Part shown: positions 49,256-61,100 of the stretch, one piece after another
Layout: each line of letters opens with the position of its first letter
Numbering within the stretch: the stretch's first letter is position 1
Source: Camarhynchus parvulus
Lineage: Eukaryota > Chordata > Aves > Passeriformes > Thraupidae
DNA: 64,000 nucleotides
Direction of reading: 5' to 3'
Assembly (NCBI RefSeq): GCF_901933205.1
Contig: NC_044600.1
Location: 13,058,501-13,122,500 of the forward strand
Notes under the pieces: model-generated
The model's input: only the letters and a program-made list of their open reading frames with translations
What the model was told of the DNA's origin: nothing
Databases searched by the model: none
Program-made: the position numbers and the translations under genes

Positions 49256-51175
49256 TTTAAGCACTTAAAAAAGGAAACAACTCAGGCAAATAGCATCTGC
49301 TTCAAAATGTCAGCCATAGAGCTGAAGTTTGGCAAAGTTGTATATACAACTAAAAATATAACAGCATATGATAACATGCAGTGCTGATGAACCGTAGCAG
49401 CTCACCCTTGACAAACCAGCTTCATCATAAAGAAAGTTCAATCTCAAAATTGGACACAAAAACTAATGTAAGCAGAGTGTCCTGTGAAAGACTCCATGAA
49501 AAGTATACAGAATGAAAACCATAAGACAGGATTTTAATGGGAGCTTTGTCTCAGCAAAGCCTACAGTATTCCAGCCCCTGGGAGCAATGGTGGTGCTGAT
49601 GCCTGGGAAAAGGGAGAGAGGGAGTTCCGAGGTCTTTTTGTATTTTACTTTTTACATTTGGGGCAAATGCTGAGTTTTTTCATTGTTTCTGCAACCTGGC
49701 TTTCCCATCCTTAATTATTATGTATTGTTTCCTCACAGAGAGAAACTACACCCTTATTCCTTTGCCAGAACATGCACATTTCCTGTTGGTGGTTGTTAGA
49801 GATACCCTACTAGTATATAACTTTCCATGTGAGGGCTGCCATGGTAACACAATTTACTGTATACCAGGGTTAATATGTGCATAGACACAGAATAATGTGC
49901 AGATACACAAATTACTGCTTCCCTATGGACTACTTCTTCTGGCACTGATTTTGCTGCTGTTGTTGGACACATGCTTTATACATTAGAGAGTGAAAAAAAC
50001 CCCTTTTTACATTTGATCTTGTAAACCGAACGTTGGGATGTATAACAGAGATGTGTTACTTATTCTTGGAGGGGGGAAGATATTGCAAAATCACATGTGC
50101 ATTTGTGCTTCTGAAAATGCTACATGCAAGTGAAAAATTCAGAGCTGATCCCAGGCATTTTTACACATGGCATATTAACAGCTTTTTAAAGGTCTAGTCT
50201 ACTCACAATGGCAAAAAAACAGTTCTTTATTCTAAATAAGGAATGTATCATTTTGGAAAATAAATGAATGAGGCAAAACAAAAGATTTGCAAAATATCAA
50301 TGGGATTTCCTACTCTGCAGCTGTGTGCTATTACCAGCTCTAGTATATCACTCACACTCTGCTTTTAGAGGGGTAACTGTCAGCCTACAGGGATTGAGAT
50401 TGAGAATTTGCAATTCATCATCTTCATTTGGAAGTCTGGTAGCTTGCCTGCCCAAATTAAATACTTTCTCTATCACAAGTATACTTTTCAATTAGTTAGA
50501 AACATGGACTGCATTTGATTTCAATAAATAAACAAATTATAAACTCTTGAATCTTCATTAATTTAAATCAACAGTTTAAAATTCAGTCTTGCAAAGTACA
50601 TGACACTCTGAGATATCTTAATATAATTATGCCAACCTATTTTTCTGATTGTCAGAATCTCAAACATTAGCTCAATTGCTTCAAATACAGCACACTTGAT
50701 GCAAACTGTTGGCATCAAGCTGCTTTAGAATTTTGCCACAGAAATTCTACTAAGGGTGACACTGAAAACAAAATCAGACCTACATCTTTCTACGTCCTTT
50801 CTTTTGTGTCTCTGGAGTACAGATTTGCACTTAGGAAAACATTATTTATCTGTTTAAAAGATTCCCAGTAATTTGCAGAAGTGGATTTTCAACCAGAGTA
50901 ATTTAAACCCTTTCTGCTGTTCCCAGCACTGTTTACAGCATTCAGGCAAGGCAGGGTGGGGTGGATGAATTACCAAACCACTGCTTTTACCCCAGGTTAG
51001 CTGACCTAGGTAGGGTGACAACAATCCAGCTGGGACTGAAGTGGCTGGAGCCTGTTGTTTAAATCACAGCCACAGTGCAGTTGCTGAGGTTCTGGCTGGG
51101 CTGTTTGACTGCCAGAGCAACTGGTGTTGGACACACACCTGAGTGCGTCCTGGGGGGCTGTGGGTGCACACAGAG
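49256..51175. other. AT-rich non-coding DNA passing into GC-richer flank of a minisatellite
   Basis: No gene was recognised; the longest frame is 75 codons until the composition rises at about 50930. The last 150 bases are GC-richer and contain CACACAGAGCTGCC, which leads directly into the first repeat unit. Confidence 0.55.
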
Positions 51176-52190
51176 CTGCCTTTACACACGCACAGATCTG
51201 CTCCTTACACAGGCACAGATCTACCTTTACACAGACACAGATCTGCCTTCACACAGGCACAGGGCTGCTCCTTACACAGGCACAGGGCTGCTCCTTACAC
51301 AGGCACAGATCTGCTCCTTACACAGGCACAGAGCTGCTCCTTACACGGGCACAGCTCTGCTCCTTACACAGGCACAGAGCTGCTCCTTACACGGGCACAG
51401 CTCCTTACACAGGCTCTGCTCCTTACACAGGCACAGATCTGCTCCTTACACAGGCACAGGGCTGCTCCTTACACAGGCACAGGGCTGCTCCTTACACAGG
51501 CACAGGGCTGCTCCTTACACGGGCACAGCTCTGCTCCTTACACAGGCACAGATCTGCTCCTTACACAGGCACAGAGCTGCTCCTTACACAGGCACAGATC
51601 TGCTCCTTACACAGGCACAGGGCTGCTCCTTACACAGGCACAGGGCTGCTCCTTACACGGGCACAGCTCTGCTCCTTACACAGGCACAGATCTGCCTTTA
51701 CACAGACACAGATCTGCCTTCACACAGGCACAGGGCTGCTCCTTACACAGGCACAGAGCTGCCTTCACACAGGCACAGGGCTGCTCCTTACACGGGCACA
51801 GAGCTGCTCCTTACACAGGCACAGGGCTGCTCCTTACACGGGCACAGCTCTGCTCCTTACACAGGCACAGGGCTGCTCCTTACACAGGCACAGATCTGCC
51901 TTCACACAGGCACAGAGCTGCTCCTTACACAGGCACAGATCTGCCTTCACACAGGCACAGGGCTGCTCCTTACACAGGCACAGCTCTGCTCCTTACACAG
52001 GCACAGATCTGCCTTCACACAGGCACAGAGCTGCTCCTTACACAGGCACAGATCTGCCTTCACACAGGCACAGGGCTGCTCCTTACACGGGCACAGCTCT
52101 GCTCCTTACACAGGCACAGATCTGCTCCTTACACAGGCACAGGGCTGCTCCTTACACAGGCACAGAGCTGCTCCTTACACAGGCACAGAG
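51176..52190. repeat. Minisatellite, 23/22-bp unit, about 44 copies
   Basis: The array spans 1,015 bp. The main unit is 23 bp, CTGCTCCTTACACAGGCACA followed by three variable bases (GGG, GAT or GAG). A GGGCACAG form usually ends in GCT. A 22-bp form has CTGCCTTCACAC or CTGCCTTTACAC in the first half. Unit 10 is truncated and rearranged at about 51380-51417; other units keep length. The main unit has no TAA, TAG or TGA in any forward phase. Because 23 is not a multiple of three, all three plus frames stay open, giving frames of 412-430 codons (51075-52435). These lack non-repeat protein features, and I do not call them genes. The minus strand has a recurrent TAA in the unit. Likely polymorphic in copy number. 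Confidence 0.97.
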
Positions 52191-55100
52191 CTGTGCCCAT
52201 CCCCACCTGCCCTGGCAGCTCCTGGGCTCCCCAGAGCAGGTTCAGCTGCAGAAGGTGTCTCACACACATCCCAGTGCAGAACAGGCTCCCTGGAAGGCAT
52301 TGGGCAGGTTTGGATGGTGGCACTGTCCTAGGTTTAATTCAGTGCCACCCATTTTGTATTAGTTTATGGATCGAACACAGTGCTCATCTGACTGCATGTA
52401 GGAGAGTAGGAATATGGAAGATTTGGCAGCCTTAGGAACCTTTGGAAATGTTGGGTTGCAAATTTTCCATGGGCTTTACAAGAGATTGGAAGATTCCCAA
52501 AGGTGCAAGACAACACACCATGCACCACCACAAACTCTGGTGGACAAGCCACTGATGGGTGCTCAGAAGCTTTGCAGCTGTGGGTGCTCAGTGTCAGCTC
52601 AAGGCACACTAATTCAACGTCATGCTGCCAAAGCTGCATGGATCCATGGCAGATAGAGCCTTAAAAGTAGAAATACCTCTTGCTTTGAGTAGGATTTAGT
52701 GTTTCTGGAGCTCCACCCCTGATTTTTACTTCATGGTCATACAGAGCTGCTTCCAGCCCTTGGGCCAGACAACAGTTCCTACAAATTCCTGCATGAAGCT
52801 CTCTGGTATCTCAGAATTCTCCCAGCCCCTGACTCCTAAGGAGATCACAGGCCCCTTTTGTTTTCAGCACTGGATTCTCCATTAAAGCCATGAACACTTA
52901 CAGCTTGAATGCCAGTTAATGAAACATAACCACACAACTGGAGGTATTCAGCCATCAGAACAGAGGAGAGGAGGAATAAATCCAGATAAAATAAATACGT
53001 GCTATATGGCAGTAAATGACTAAACCAGCAAGGACTAACTGCACGTCAGGCTGTTCTTCCTTTAGTGAAAGGAAGTGTGTGGAGAGGAAATCTCCTTTGG
53101 TAACCATAAACACAGGGTAAAAGCACACATAGGACACCAGGTATTATTCACTAGCTGTAATTGCTTCCTGTCAAAAATGGACAAACAGACCAAAGTCATT
53201 AATCTGACTTATCTCTGGGTTTTATTGGGAAGAGAGAAACTTTATGTGAGAGGTCAAGCAGGAAGAGCTCCAACCTACCCAAGGAAACAAAATGAGAGCC
53301 AGCTCCAGCCTGGCACTGCTCCAGGAGGTTCAGCCTCTGAAGCTGCCAGGAGCGATCCTGTGCTGCACTGGCAGCCCATGGAGTGACACAAACTGCACCC
53401 CTGGTGACACTGCAGTGTCATTCAGAGTTGGCTCTTTGGTCAGGGCACACAGGTGACCCCAGCTCAGAGCCCTGGGTGCAGCCCACTGCAGCCTTTCCTG
53501 TGCAGTGCTGCCTTCAGAGGGACGACCCAGCCACCACTGCTGGCATGGGGATTTACAGCAGCTTGGGAATCTGGTAATCTAACCCATATAAAAACAGTTG
53601 TGTCCTTTGTAGGTCTCCACATTTTGGGTAGAATTTAGTCTTGATGAATGACCATTAGTGATTTAGCCATGCCTTTGTAACTTATGTAATTTGTGTGACA
53701 AATATACATTTTTTTCTCTTACTACTTGTGTGTAACATGACGCGTTACTAATATCTTCAAATAAGGAACAAGGGCAATGTCACACATGGTTTTATAAAAT
53801 GACAATTTTCCTTTGTCTGATGCCAACTTAGAACCCAAAATAAGAAGGTGACAGATCAGTCCAAAATTAGTCCTATTTGTGTGTGCTAATCATGAATCCA
53901 ATTGAAAGTTTATAAATACCACAGAGAAAGCAGGTTCATTCTTCCATTTTGGTGTTACAGAAAAATTACAAGGTGGCTCCATTTCATTAATTACAAAAAT
54001 AATCTAAAGTATGTGCTTTCTGTATTTTATTACACAGGAGAAATATACTCAAATCCATTAAGAAGACCTACATATGATGAATTGTCCTGGACTGAAATTA
54101 TTTTATTGGCATGATCTGACATCCTCTAGGCATTTCAAGAAAAATTCCCCACTGGCCTTACTTGGCAGGGTCTGATGCCATATTTTGTCTAAGTTGTCCC
54201 AGCCTCTCCCCTGGTGTCCCTGAGGAGCATCAGTGGCCATGCTGGGGGGGTCTGGTGCTGATCCTTTTAATAGCCATGTTCAAAGCTGACAGAAATTGGC
54301 CAATTTGTATTTTTAATTCAATATGTGTTTTTTAATTAATTCCTAATTTGTTTTCCTCCTCCTAGTGAGTTTTTCCAAACAATTTCCGGTAGTTTCTCTG
54401 GGATTTGTGAAATACTGCAATAGGAATGAGTGGAGGCTTTTCAGGACAGTTCTGCTCTGTTGGGTATCTGCAGACACATCGCTGTGTGGTTCACTTATAA
54501 ACAGAGAAATGCACCAAAAACATTTCAGATTAAACATGATTATTCATTTTCCCCTTTCTCCATCTTCACAGATTTCTTTGTGAAACAAACACCTCATAAT
54601 CTTTCACCAGTATGAGAGCAGCTTTCCCCTGAAAAGTCTTGATCCAACAAACATCAGGATGACTTTGGTGCTGTTTAGGTCAAGGTTAGGCAATGACATG
54701 TGCAGTACGCGAGTTTTGCTGTGATGCATATCATCTCAGAGAGATATCTAAAAGTAAATATTTCTGCAGCTACAGAGCTTAATAATAGAGAAATACTTTC
54801 ACCAAGAAGGCGAGTGACTTCAAAATAAAAATCAAATTCAAAATTCATTAAACTCAGGACTAGCTTCTAGGAAAAAAATAAAAATAATACATCATCTCTA
54901 GTGTGTGGGTATTGTACCTGCTCATCCAATTTTGAGTGCTGTAAAATTGGTTTAAATATAACGTTACAGGTTACATTTCCAAGCTGTGTTTCAGGAAAGG
55001 CCTTTTCAATGTGTCCTCATGGGAAAATCATGCTGCAGTTTAAGTGGTGACATTTCAGAAAGCAGAGAAGTTGCACAGTATGAAATTGTCTGACTATGGA

Positions 55101-58064
55101 AGAGATGGATATGCTATTTATTACAGTAAGTACTAGTTATGTCCAATCACTCAGAATTTACTCTTCAATGTGTGCAAGGGGAATGCAAGGTACTTAGGTT
55201 GCAATTAAATGCATCTTGGGCTATTGAAGTGATGAAGAAAGAGCAGGAGAGACAAAAGAAATCTTACAAGTGAGCTATGAGAGGGGCAAAAAGCAGCTCT
55301 TAATTTTCTGTGACAGACTTAACAAGGCAGATCAGAAAGCACAGAAACATTGCAGGCCTCAGGTCCTGAAATAATAAGGCAATGAGCTAAACATCAGCCA
55401 ACAGACTGGTCAGTATTACGTACAGAATTTTAACCTACACTCTCACAATTTCTTCTAGGACTGCAGAGAAGAGACCCAAGTCCAGTTTTAGGATGATACT
55501 ATAACAACGCTTTTCATGCAAAATTTGACTTACTTTCTCAGAAAAACTAAATGTTTCATTGCAGTTTGTCTGTTTAAAGGGCAGCTCTGTATGGATACCA
55601 CCAGGACTGTACTCTCTCAGTAAATCTCAGAGGCCAGCAGGGAAGTTTGCACAGAAAGCAAAAGCTGCACAGAGCATGTCAATGGAAAGAAGAACCACTT
55701 GAGCAGCATTTCCTGGCTCTTCCAGCTATTTACCCATTTACAAAGGGAAAAAAATCACATTTACTGACTTCATCAAAACAAAGATTACAAGAAGCTGCAC
55801 TTAGAAGTGTACAGATCTTCCCAAAAGCCACGTTGGAAGAAATGAAAGTGTCAGGTTTCAGTTTAGATATGTACATTTCCAAACTTGCAACACTCACAGC
55901 CAGTGATTCTCCAGATGTTCACTCTTTTACAGAAAGGTGCAAGACATGCTAAGTCAAGAAAAAGAGGCTTGTCTATGATTCTCCACTCTGCTGCATGGGT
56001 ATAAAATCCTCAGAACATGAATAAATAACATCACTTCAGGGTTATGCTGAGTCTGGGTAGAAGAGTTTTTTCAAGCAAACCTCATTTAGATTATTTTTAA
56101 TGACTATACTTGGAATTAATTTCAACTATTTGCAAAAGAACACTATCTGTGGATTTCAGAGAGTGCCAAAAGCAGAGAGTGGGACTGCTCAGGTGTCTTT
56201 GCCACTCAGGTTCTCTTGCCTACTTGAATTTCTACAGACATGGGCAGAGGGCAGGAGTGAAAATGTGTTCCTAAACCTTAGTGTTGCTTAGTTTTACACC
56301 ACCCATGAACCTTTCCCACCCTTTGCCATCTCATTATTGCACTGGTGACCCAAGTACAGCATTTGTGATTATTGCGCTTGGACTTCCTGAAGAAACAAGA
56401 GCAGCAACCCTTAAACCTGTGTATCTAAACTCCTGTATAAAAATCATATTCCTGTTTCAGTGTAGAATTTAATGGTGCCAAATACTTTCTTTTGGCATAA
56501 CAACACAATCAAGAACTTGGAGAAATTCACTTTCCCTGCTATGCTCTATTTTCAGCAGTAGCTGGGAGTTACTCGTCTCCACAAATCTTCAGGATAACAA
56601 CAGAGAACAAAGTCTCTGTAAAACAGAGGACACAGCCTGATCACAGATTAAAATACAGGAGGGTGATTAAAACAGCAGCAGAAGAGAGAGCTTTTGTTCA
56701 CTACTACATGGAGCAAACTGGAAGCATCCAAGTACTGCACAGTCAATAATAAATAATGATGAGAGGTTCAATTTTCAAGTTGTAGATAATACTGAAAATT
56801 TGGCTAATAATTTTGCACCTGTGTACTATAATTACATGTTTCCTCTGAAATTTTAATGCAATTAATTAACATCTGATTAGCATATTTTTATTTAAGGAAT
56901 GGAAGAAGGGTTACATACTGCTCCTTTTGGATTTGGAGAAGAAGCACTTTGCTATGAAGCAGGATTTCTGTTGAACACTCATGCAAAATTACTGCCTATA
57001 TCACAACTGGTTCACAAAGAAAGTGAGATTTTTAACAGGTGTCACTCCAATGACAACTAATATCAAGACTTCCTTTATTTTTGTCTGATCCCTGAATATA
57101 TAGTTACAAATTATTTATATACCTGCAACTATATTCATAAAGCTTCAGAAGACACTATCTTCCACCAACAGTTTAGATTGCTTAGAATAAATTATAAATG
57201 TAACAGTCATTAGTTAACAAAGCTCCCCAGTAACGTCACCACCAACAGTGTTTAAAGGAACTTCACAAAGTTTCATAATGAGATACAGAGATGAGCATTT
57301 CATTACCAATGAAAAATTGTTGAAATATAACAGATAAATTTGTCAAGGTTGCATGCCAGAAATAGTCTTCTCATTTATTTATTTAGTTTAGTTATATTTA
57401 AAGGTTCCAGTAAAGAGAAGTTGAGTGGCATTTCAAAAGGAGGAGGAATCATTAGAAATAATAAGTTGCACTTCAGATAGTGGTGAAAGCTTGCATTCAA
57501 GCTTAATTTGTAAAAGCATTTAAGAGACTGGATGGTGCTTAGAAACAAAGGCAAAAATACATCAGTGTCCAGAAGCTAAATGCAGTGGAGACAGTCCTTT
57601 AAAAAGGCCAACTATTCCTCCTGGCTGAGCTGATAAGCAGAAGAAATACTGCAGAATCAAAGACTCATATAATGCTGGTTGTAGATCTGTAAACCCAAAT
57701 GTTTACCTTCTAAAGCTCAGGACAGAAAGAAAGAGGACTGTATTTAAAAGGCTGGTGTTGAGTAAGTTGAGCACCTCCCACAAAGGACCTCTCTGCTCTT
57801 TCCTGTGTACTTCATGTGCTCTACCTCAGTTTGAGAATTGACAAACAGATGATGAAAACTGTTGTTCTGTGACAGGTTGCTTCTGCAATCTTCTCTTTAT
57901 GTATTTCTATTTTTTTTTTCTACAGTATGCTGCTCCTTTCCACTTATTCTGTTCCATTTGTTTAATTTATAGAGGTAAGAAAAGGATTGAAGACAACACA
58001 TGACCAGCAGTGGTTTGTTGAGAAAAATGTGTCATAGAAGAGAATATTCAAAAAGAAATTGACT
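52191..58064. other. Non-coding DNA; no gene recognised
   Basis: The GC-richer flank of the minisatellite extends to about 52330, with another GC-richer pocket at 53260-53560. Open frames reach 101-103 codons (53075-53386; 55647-55952, plus) without recognisable domains. A pyrimidine-rich acceptor-like tract ending in TAG lies at 54351-54365 but has no convincing partner donor. Confidence 0.55.
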
Positions 58065-58133
58065 ATATTTTTCAATATATTGAAATTCCTGATCATATTT
58101 TTCAGAATATTGAAATTCATGATCATATTTTTC
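58065..58133. repeat. 30-bp tandem duplication, 2.3 copies
   Basis: ATATTTTTCAATATATTGAA and the ten bases after it repeat with a period of 30 (58065-58094, 58095-58124, then nine bases of a third copy). The copies differ at three positions. A short CT run follows. Confidence 0.9.
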
Positions 58134-61100
58134 TCTCTCTCGTAAGTATTCCAAAGGTTTGTCCACTTCTCAGGAAAAGTCCCTCATGTGCTCACAAATT
58201 TATGGCAATTTTTGAAGACTTCAATGCCCAGTGGAATGCAGATACCCTGGCAAATTATGACTAGAGAGGAGGAGTCAGGCACTCTTTCAATCTACTCAGA
58301 GTTACTTTCTTGGAAGCCTGAATTAATTTTTCCTCTGCAACAACAAAGATGCAGTAAAAGAAGAGCACATGAAATTTGCTGGAACTCATTCAAGACATGC
58401 AGTTCCATTCCTAGGCCATATGCCCTGAAAATCACTCAGGCAACTTTCTCATATGTAATAGGAGTTGAATGAAACCAATCTTTCCCCCAAAGACATTATG
58501 AGGCTAAACACAATATTACTTTAATTTTAGGAATACATTGTCCAATGAGAAAATATTGTTCTCTTCCTGCAAAATTTGTAAAGTAGTCATGAGTCCTTAA
58601 AATAAAAAAAAATTAATAAAAAAAGACTAGTGCTACAGGAATAATATTCTATTGATAATTGTGCTTATCCCATAAAATTTCACGAGTAACACTTTTCTCC
58701 TTGATTAATACAGCCCCAAAGGCCTTTGTTTCAAATATTATTTCTAATTATTCATGGTTTGTAAGTGCAATTACAAATAAAGATGAGAGGAAAGCAGGCT
58801 TATGGTTGAATGAATTGGATGGAAACACTGAACTTTAAATATGTATAGAAATTGAAATGAACACTCATATCTCCAGTCTAACAATTAGGTTTTGTCAGAG
58901 GTAGGATTTTCTTTTTCATAGTAATAAATTTGTGTAAATAGCTTTACACACATGGCCTTTGTTCACAGAACAAATAGAACAGAATAAAAGATTAACAAGT
59001 AAAATGCTGTGAAAAACAGAGGTAAAGGTACTTATTTTTTATTGACTTTTCCTATTAATTCTGTATGGGATGAGTCACCAGCAACCCACTGTGATCTGGG
59101 AGGGTGAAATGCACACTGGGTTTTGGGTTACAGCTGCTTCTGGGCGTTTGCACTCCAGCAGAGCAGGTCCTGCTCTCCTCTAGGTGAAGAATAAAAGGCT
59201 GCTTAAATCCCTGGCCTTTCTCACTAGCAGATTGAAATTTGCCATTCCAGACACACTGTGCCCAAATTCTGCAATGCAAAAGAACAGACAGCCAGGACAG
59301 AGTGACCTTCTATTGTGAAGATGAAGAAACTCCAGATGTGAATCACCCAAAATCCCCCTGGTGCAAAACACAAACCCTGGGTACCCAAAACTGGGCAGAC
59401 TCTCAGCTCTGCTGTTGTGGCACTGTTTTGCAGATATCTGATCAGGATTTATAGAGTGAGGTACTGACAAGCAAGGCAGAAAGAATTCAACCAGTGTTTG
59501 AGCATGTTTACATTGTCACAGCCTGGTCCTTCAGCTTGCAGAAGAAAACCCTGGCCCCTGGTGTTAGAGCAAACACAATATTTCAGGCACAGCCCCCTGT
59601 GAGTTGATAGGTAAACCAGAAACATGGTGGTGTGCTCCAACTCCAGGTTCATTGGAGGATGGAAAAGTGTAGAGGATTTTCCTTATGTTCATGTACAAAG
59701 CATGAGACAATGAAGGTTTTGATGGAAAACATGTCCAATTTTCATGTATTGGAGAATTTTTAAAAATTTTAAAAATAAAGAGTTGTTTTCCTCCAAATCT
59801 GACTCTGCCTATGTCCTTAGACCATCATAGCTGTAATTTGTGTAATGTGCCTGCGTTTCACATGTTCTTTAAAGGACCAGTTTCTGCAAGTGTCTGTGAT
59901 CTGGGACTCCATGTGGGACTAGGGGCTTGTCAGGATTTAGCCACACATTAACATCATCACACTTCCCTCAGTTTTCAGTGTGGCAAGGAGAAAAACAGCC
60001 ACATGAAGTGAGGGCTGAAGGAAGTGCCAGGCAGCATCATCAGACATACCACAGGAGATCTGCTAAATGAGGGTCCTGCCAACAGAGCACCACGGCACAG
60101 CCACACACATTTACAGCATGAAATGCATTTCAGTTCTGAGGCACAGCTGAAGCCTCAGCTTGTAAGTAACTCCAACAAGTTTTACAGCAGAGCAAGTGCA
60201 TCTGCTTCTGGATCACCCACAATTTTGTCAGAACATGACCTGGTCCTGAAATGCACAGAGAGGTTAAACAATGCATGGTGGAGAGGAACACCCAGACAGC
60301 CAACACCTCCACAACTGCCTTTGAATGCTAAACAATGCATGCCGAAGCTAGAATATTCTGTGTTTGTCTTTAATCACCAAACACCACTTTTTAAAATTTA
60401 AATTTATGCCTTTGAGTCAGTTTTTGTTGCCAAAAGCAACAGGTCTTAACAGATACAGTGTGAAACCTATTGTTTAGAACTGGCACTAACTGTTCTTCCT
60501 CCTTCTGTAGCAGTAGGGAGTTTTTCCAGGTATGTGGGAGGCAAGCTGCTTGGAGCCATTATATTGCTTGTTCTCTGCATGATCTCCTTCATTAAATAAT
60601 CTTTTAATGCAACATTAATAGTAATTGCAAGATTACAGTTCAAAATATTTGATAACATCACACTATGCAGTTGAAAAGCCATGGATCTCCTCTCTAAAGC
60701 TGGCTGTGGGGGGCAAGCCTACTGTGAAACACCACTGGTCCCTTGAACTGAAAGTGTTGCAATTCCCTTTATTATTTCTGTTCCAGATCTGGATGTCTCA
60801 CAGGTGATAAGTGGTACAGCCTAGCAACAGAGAGAAGCAAGGAAAACAACTGGTTAATCCTTTTCTTACTTCTTACTTTTTAAGTATGTGAATATAGAGA
60901 TTTTTTTTAATTGATTCACAAGGTGGAGGGCTCTCAATCACCTATTAGAGATGATATTTATGTTCCAGTACTTGCCTTGATAATTTTTGACTACCCATAG
61001 GTATTTCAGAAATGCAAAATTATTCCATTTTAATCTATGTTGAGTCATCTGCTTCTTCTGCATATTTTTGTAGATATAAAAATTACTATTAAGGAGTTAT

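Noticed and set aside
51176..52190. CRISPR-like array
   Set aside because: The repeats are directly contiguous with variant bases and no unique spacers. It is a minisatellite in vertebrate-type DNA.
51075..52435. Three overlapping plus-strand open frames above 400 codons as protein-coding genes
   Set aside because: They are produced by one 23-bp tandem repeat lacking stop codons. They have no unique domain, and all three frames are equally open, which no real gene requires.
54340..54583. Exon starting after the TTTTCCTCCTCCTAG tract
   Set aside because: The acceptor looks good, but I found no matching donor within a reasonable exon length, and the open frame is short and unrecognised.
57487..57504. 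Hairpin AAGCTTG-CATT-CAAGCTT as a structured RNA
   Set aside because: A seven-base stem is too short for a microRNA precursor or other known RNA, and no extended pairing surrounds it.
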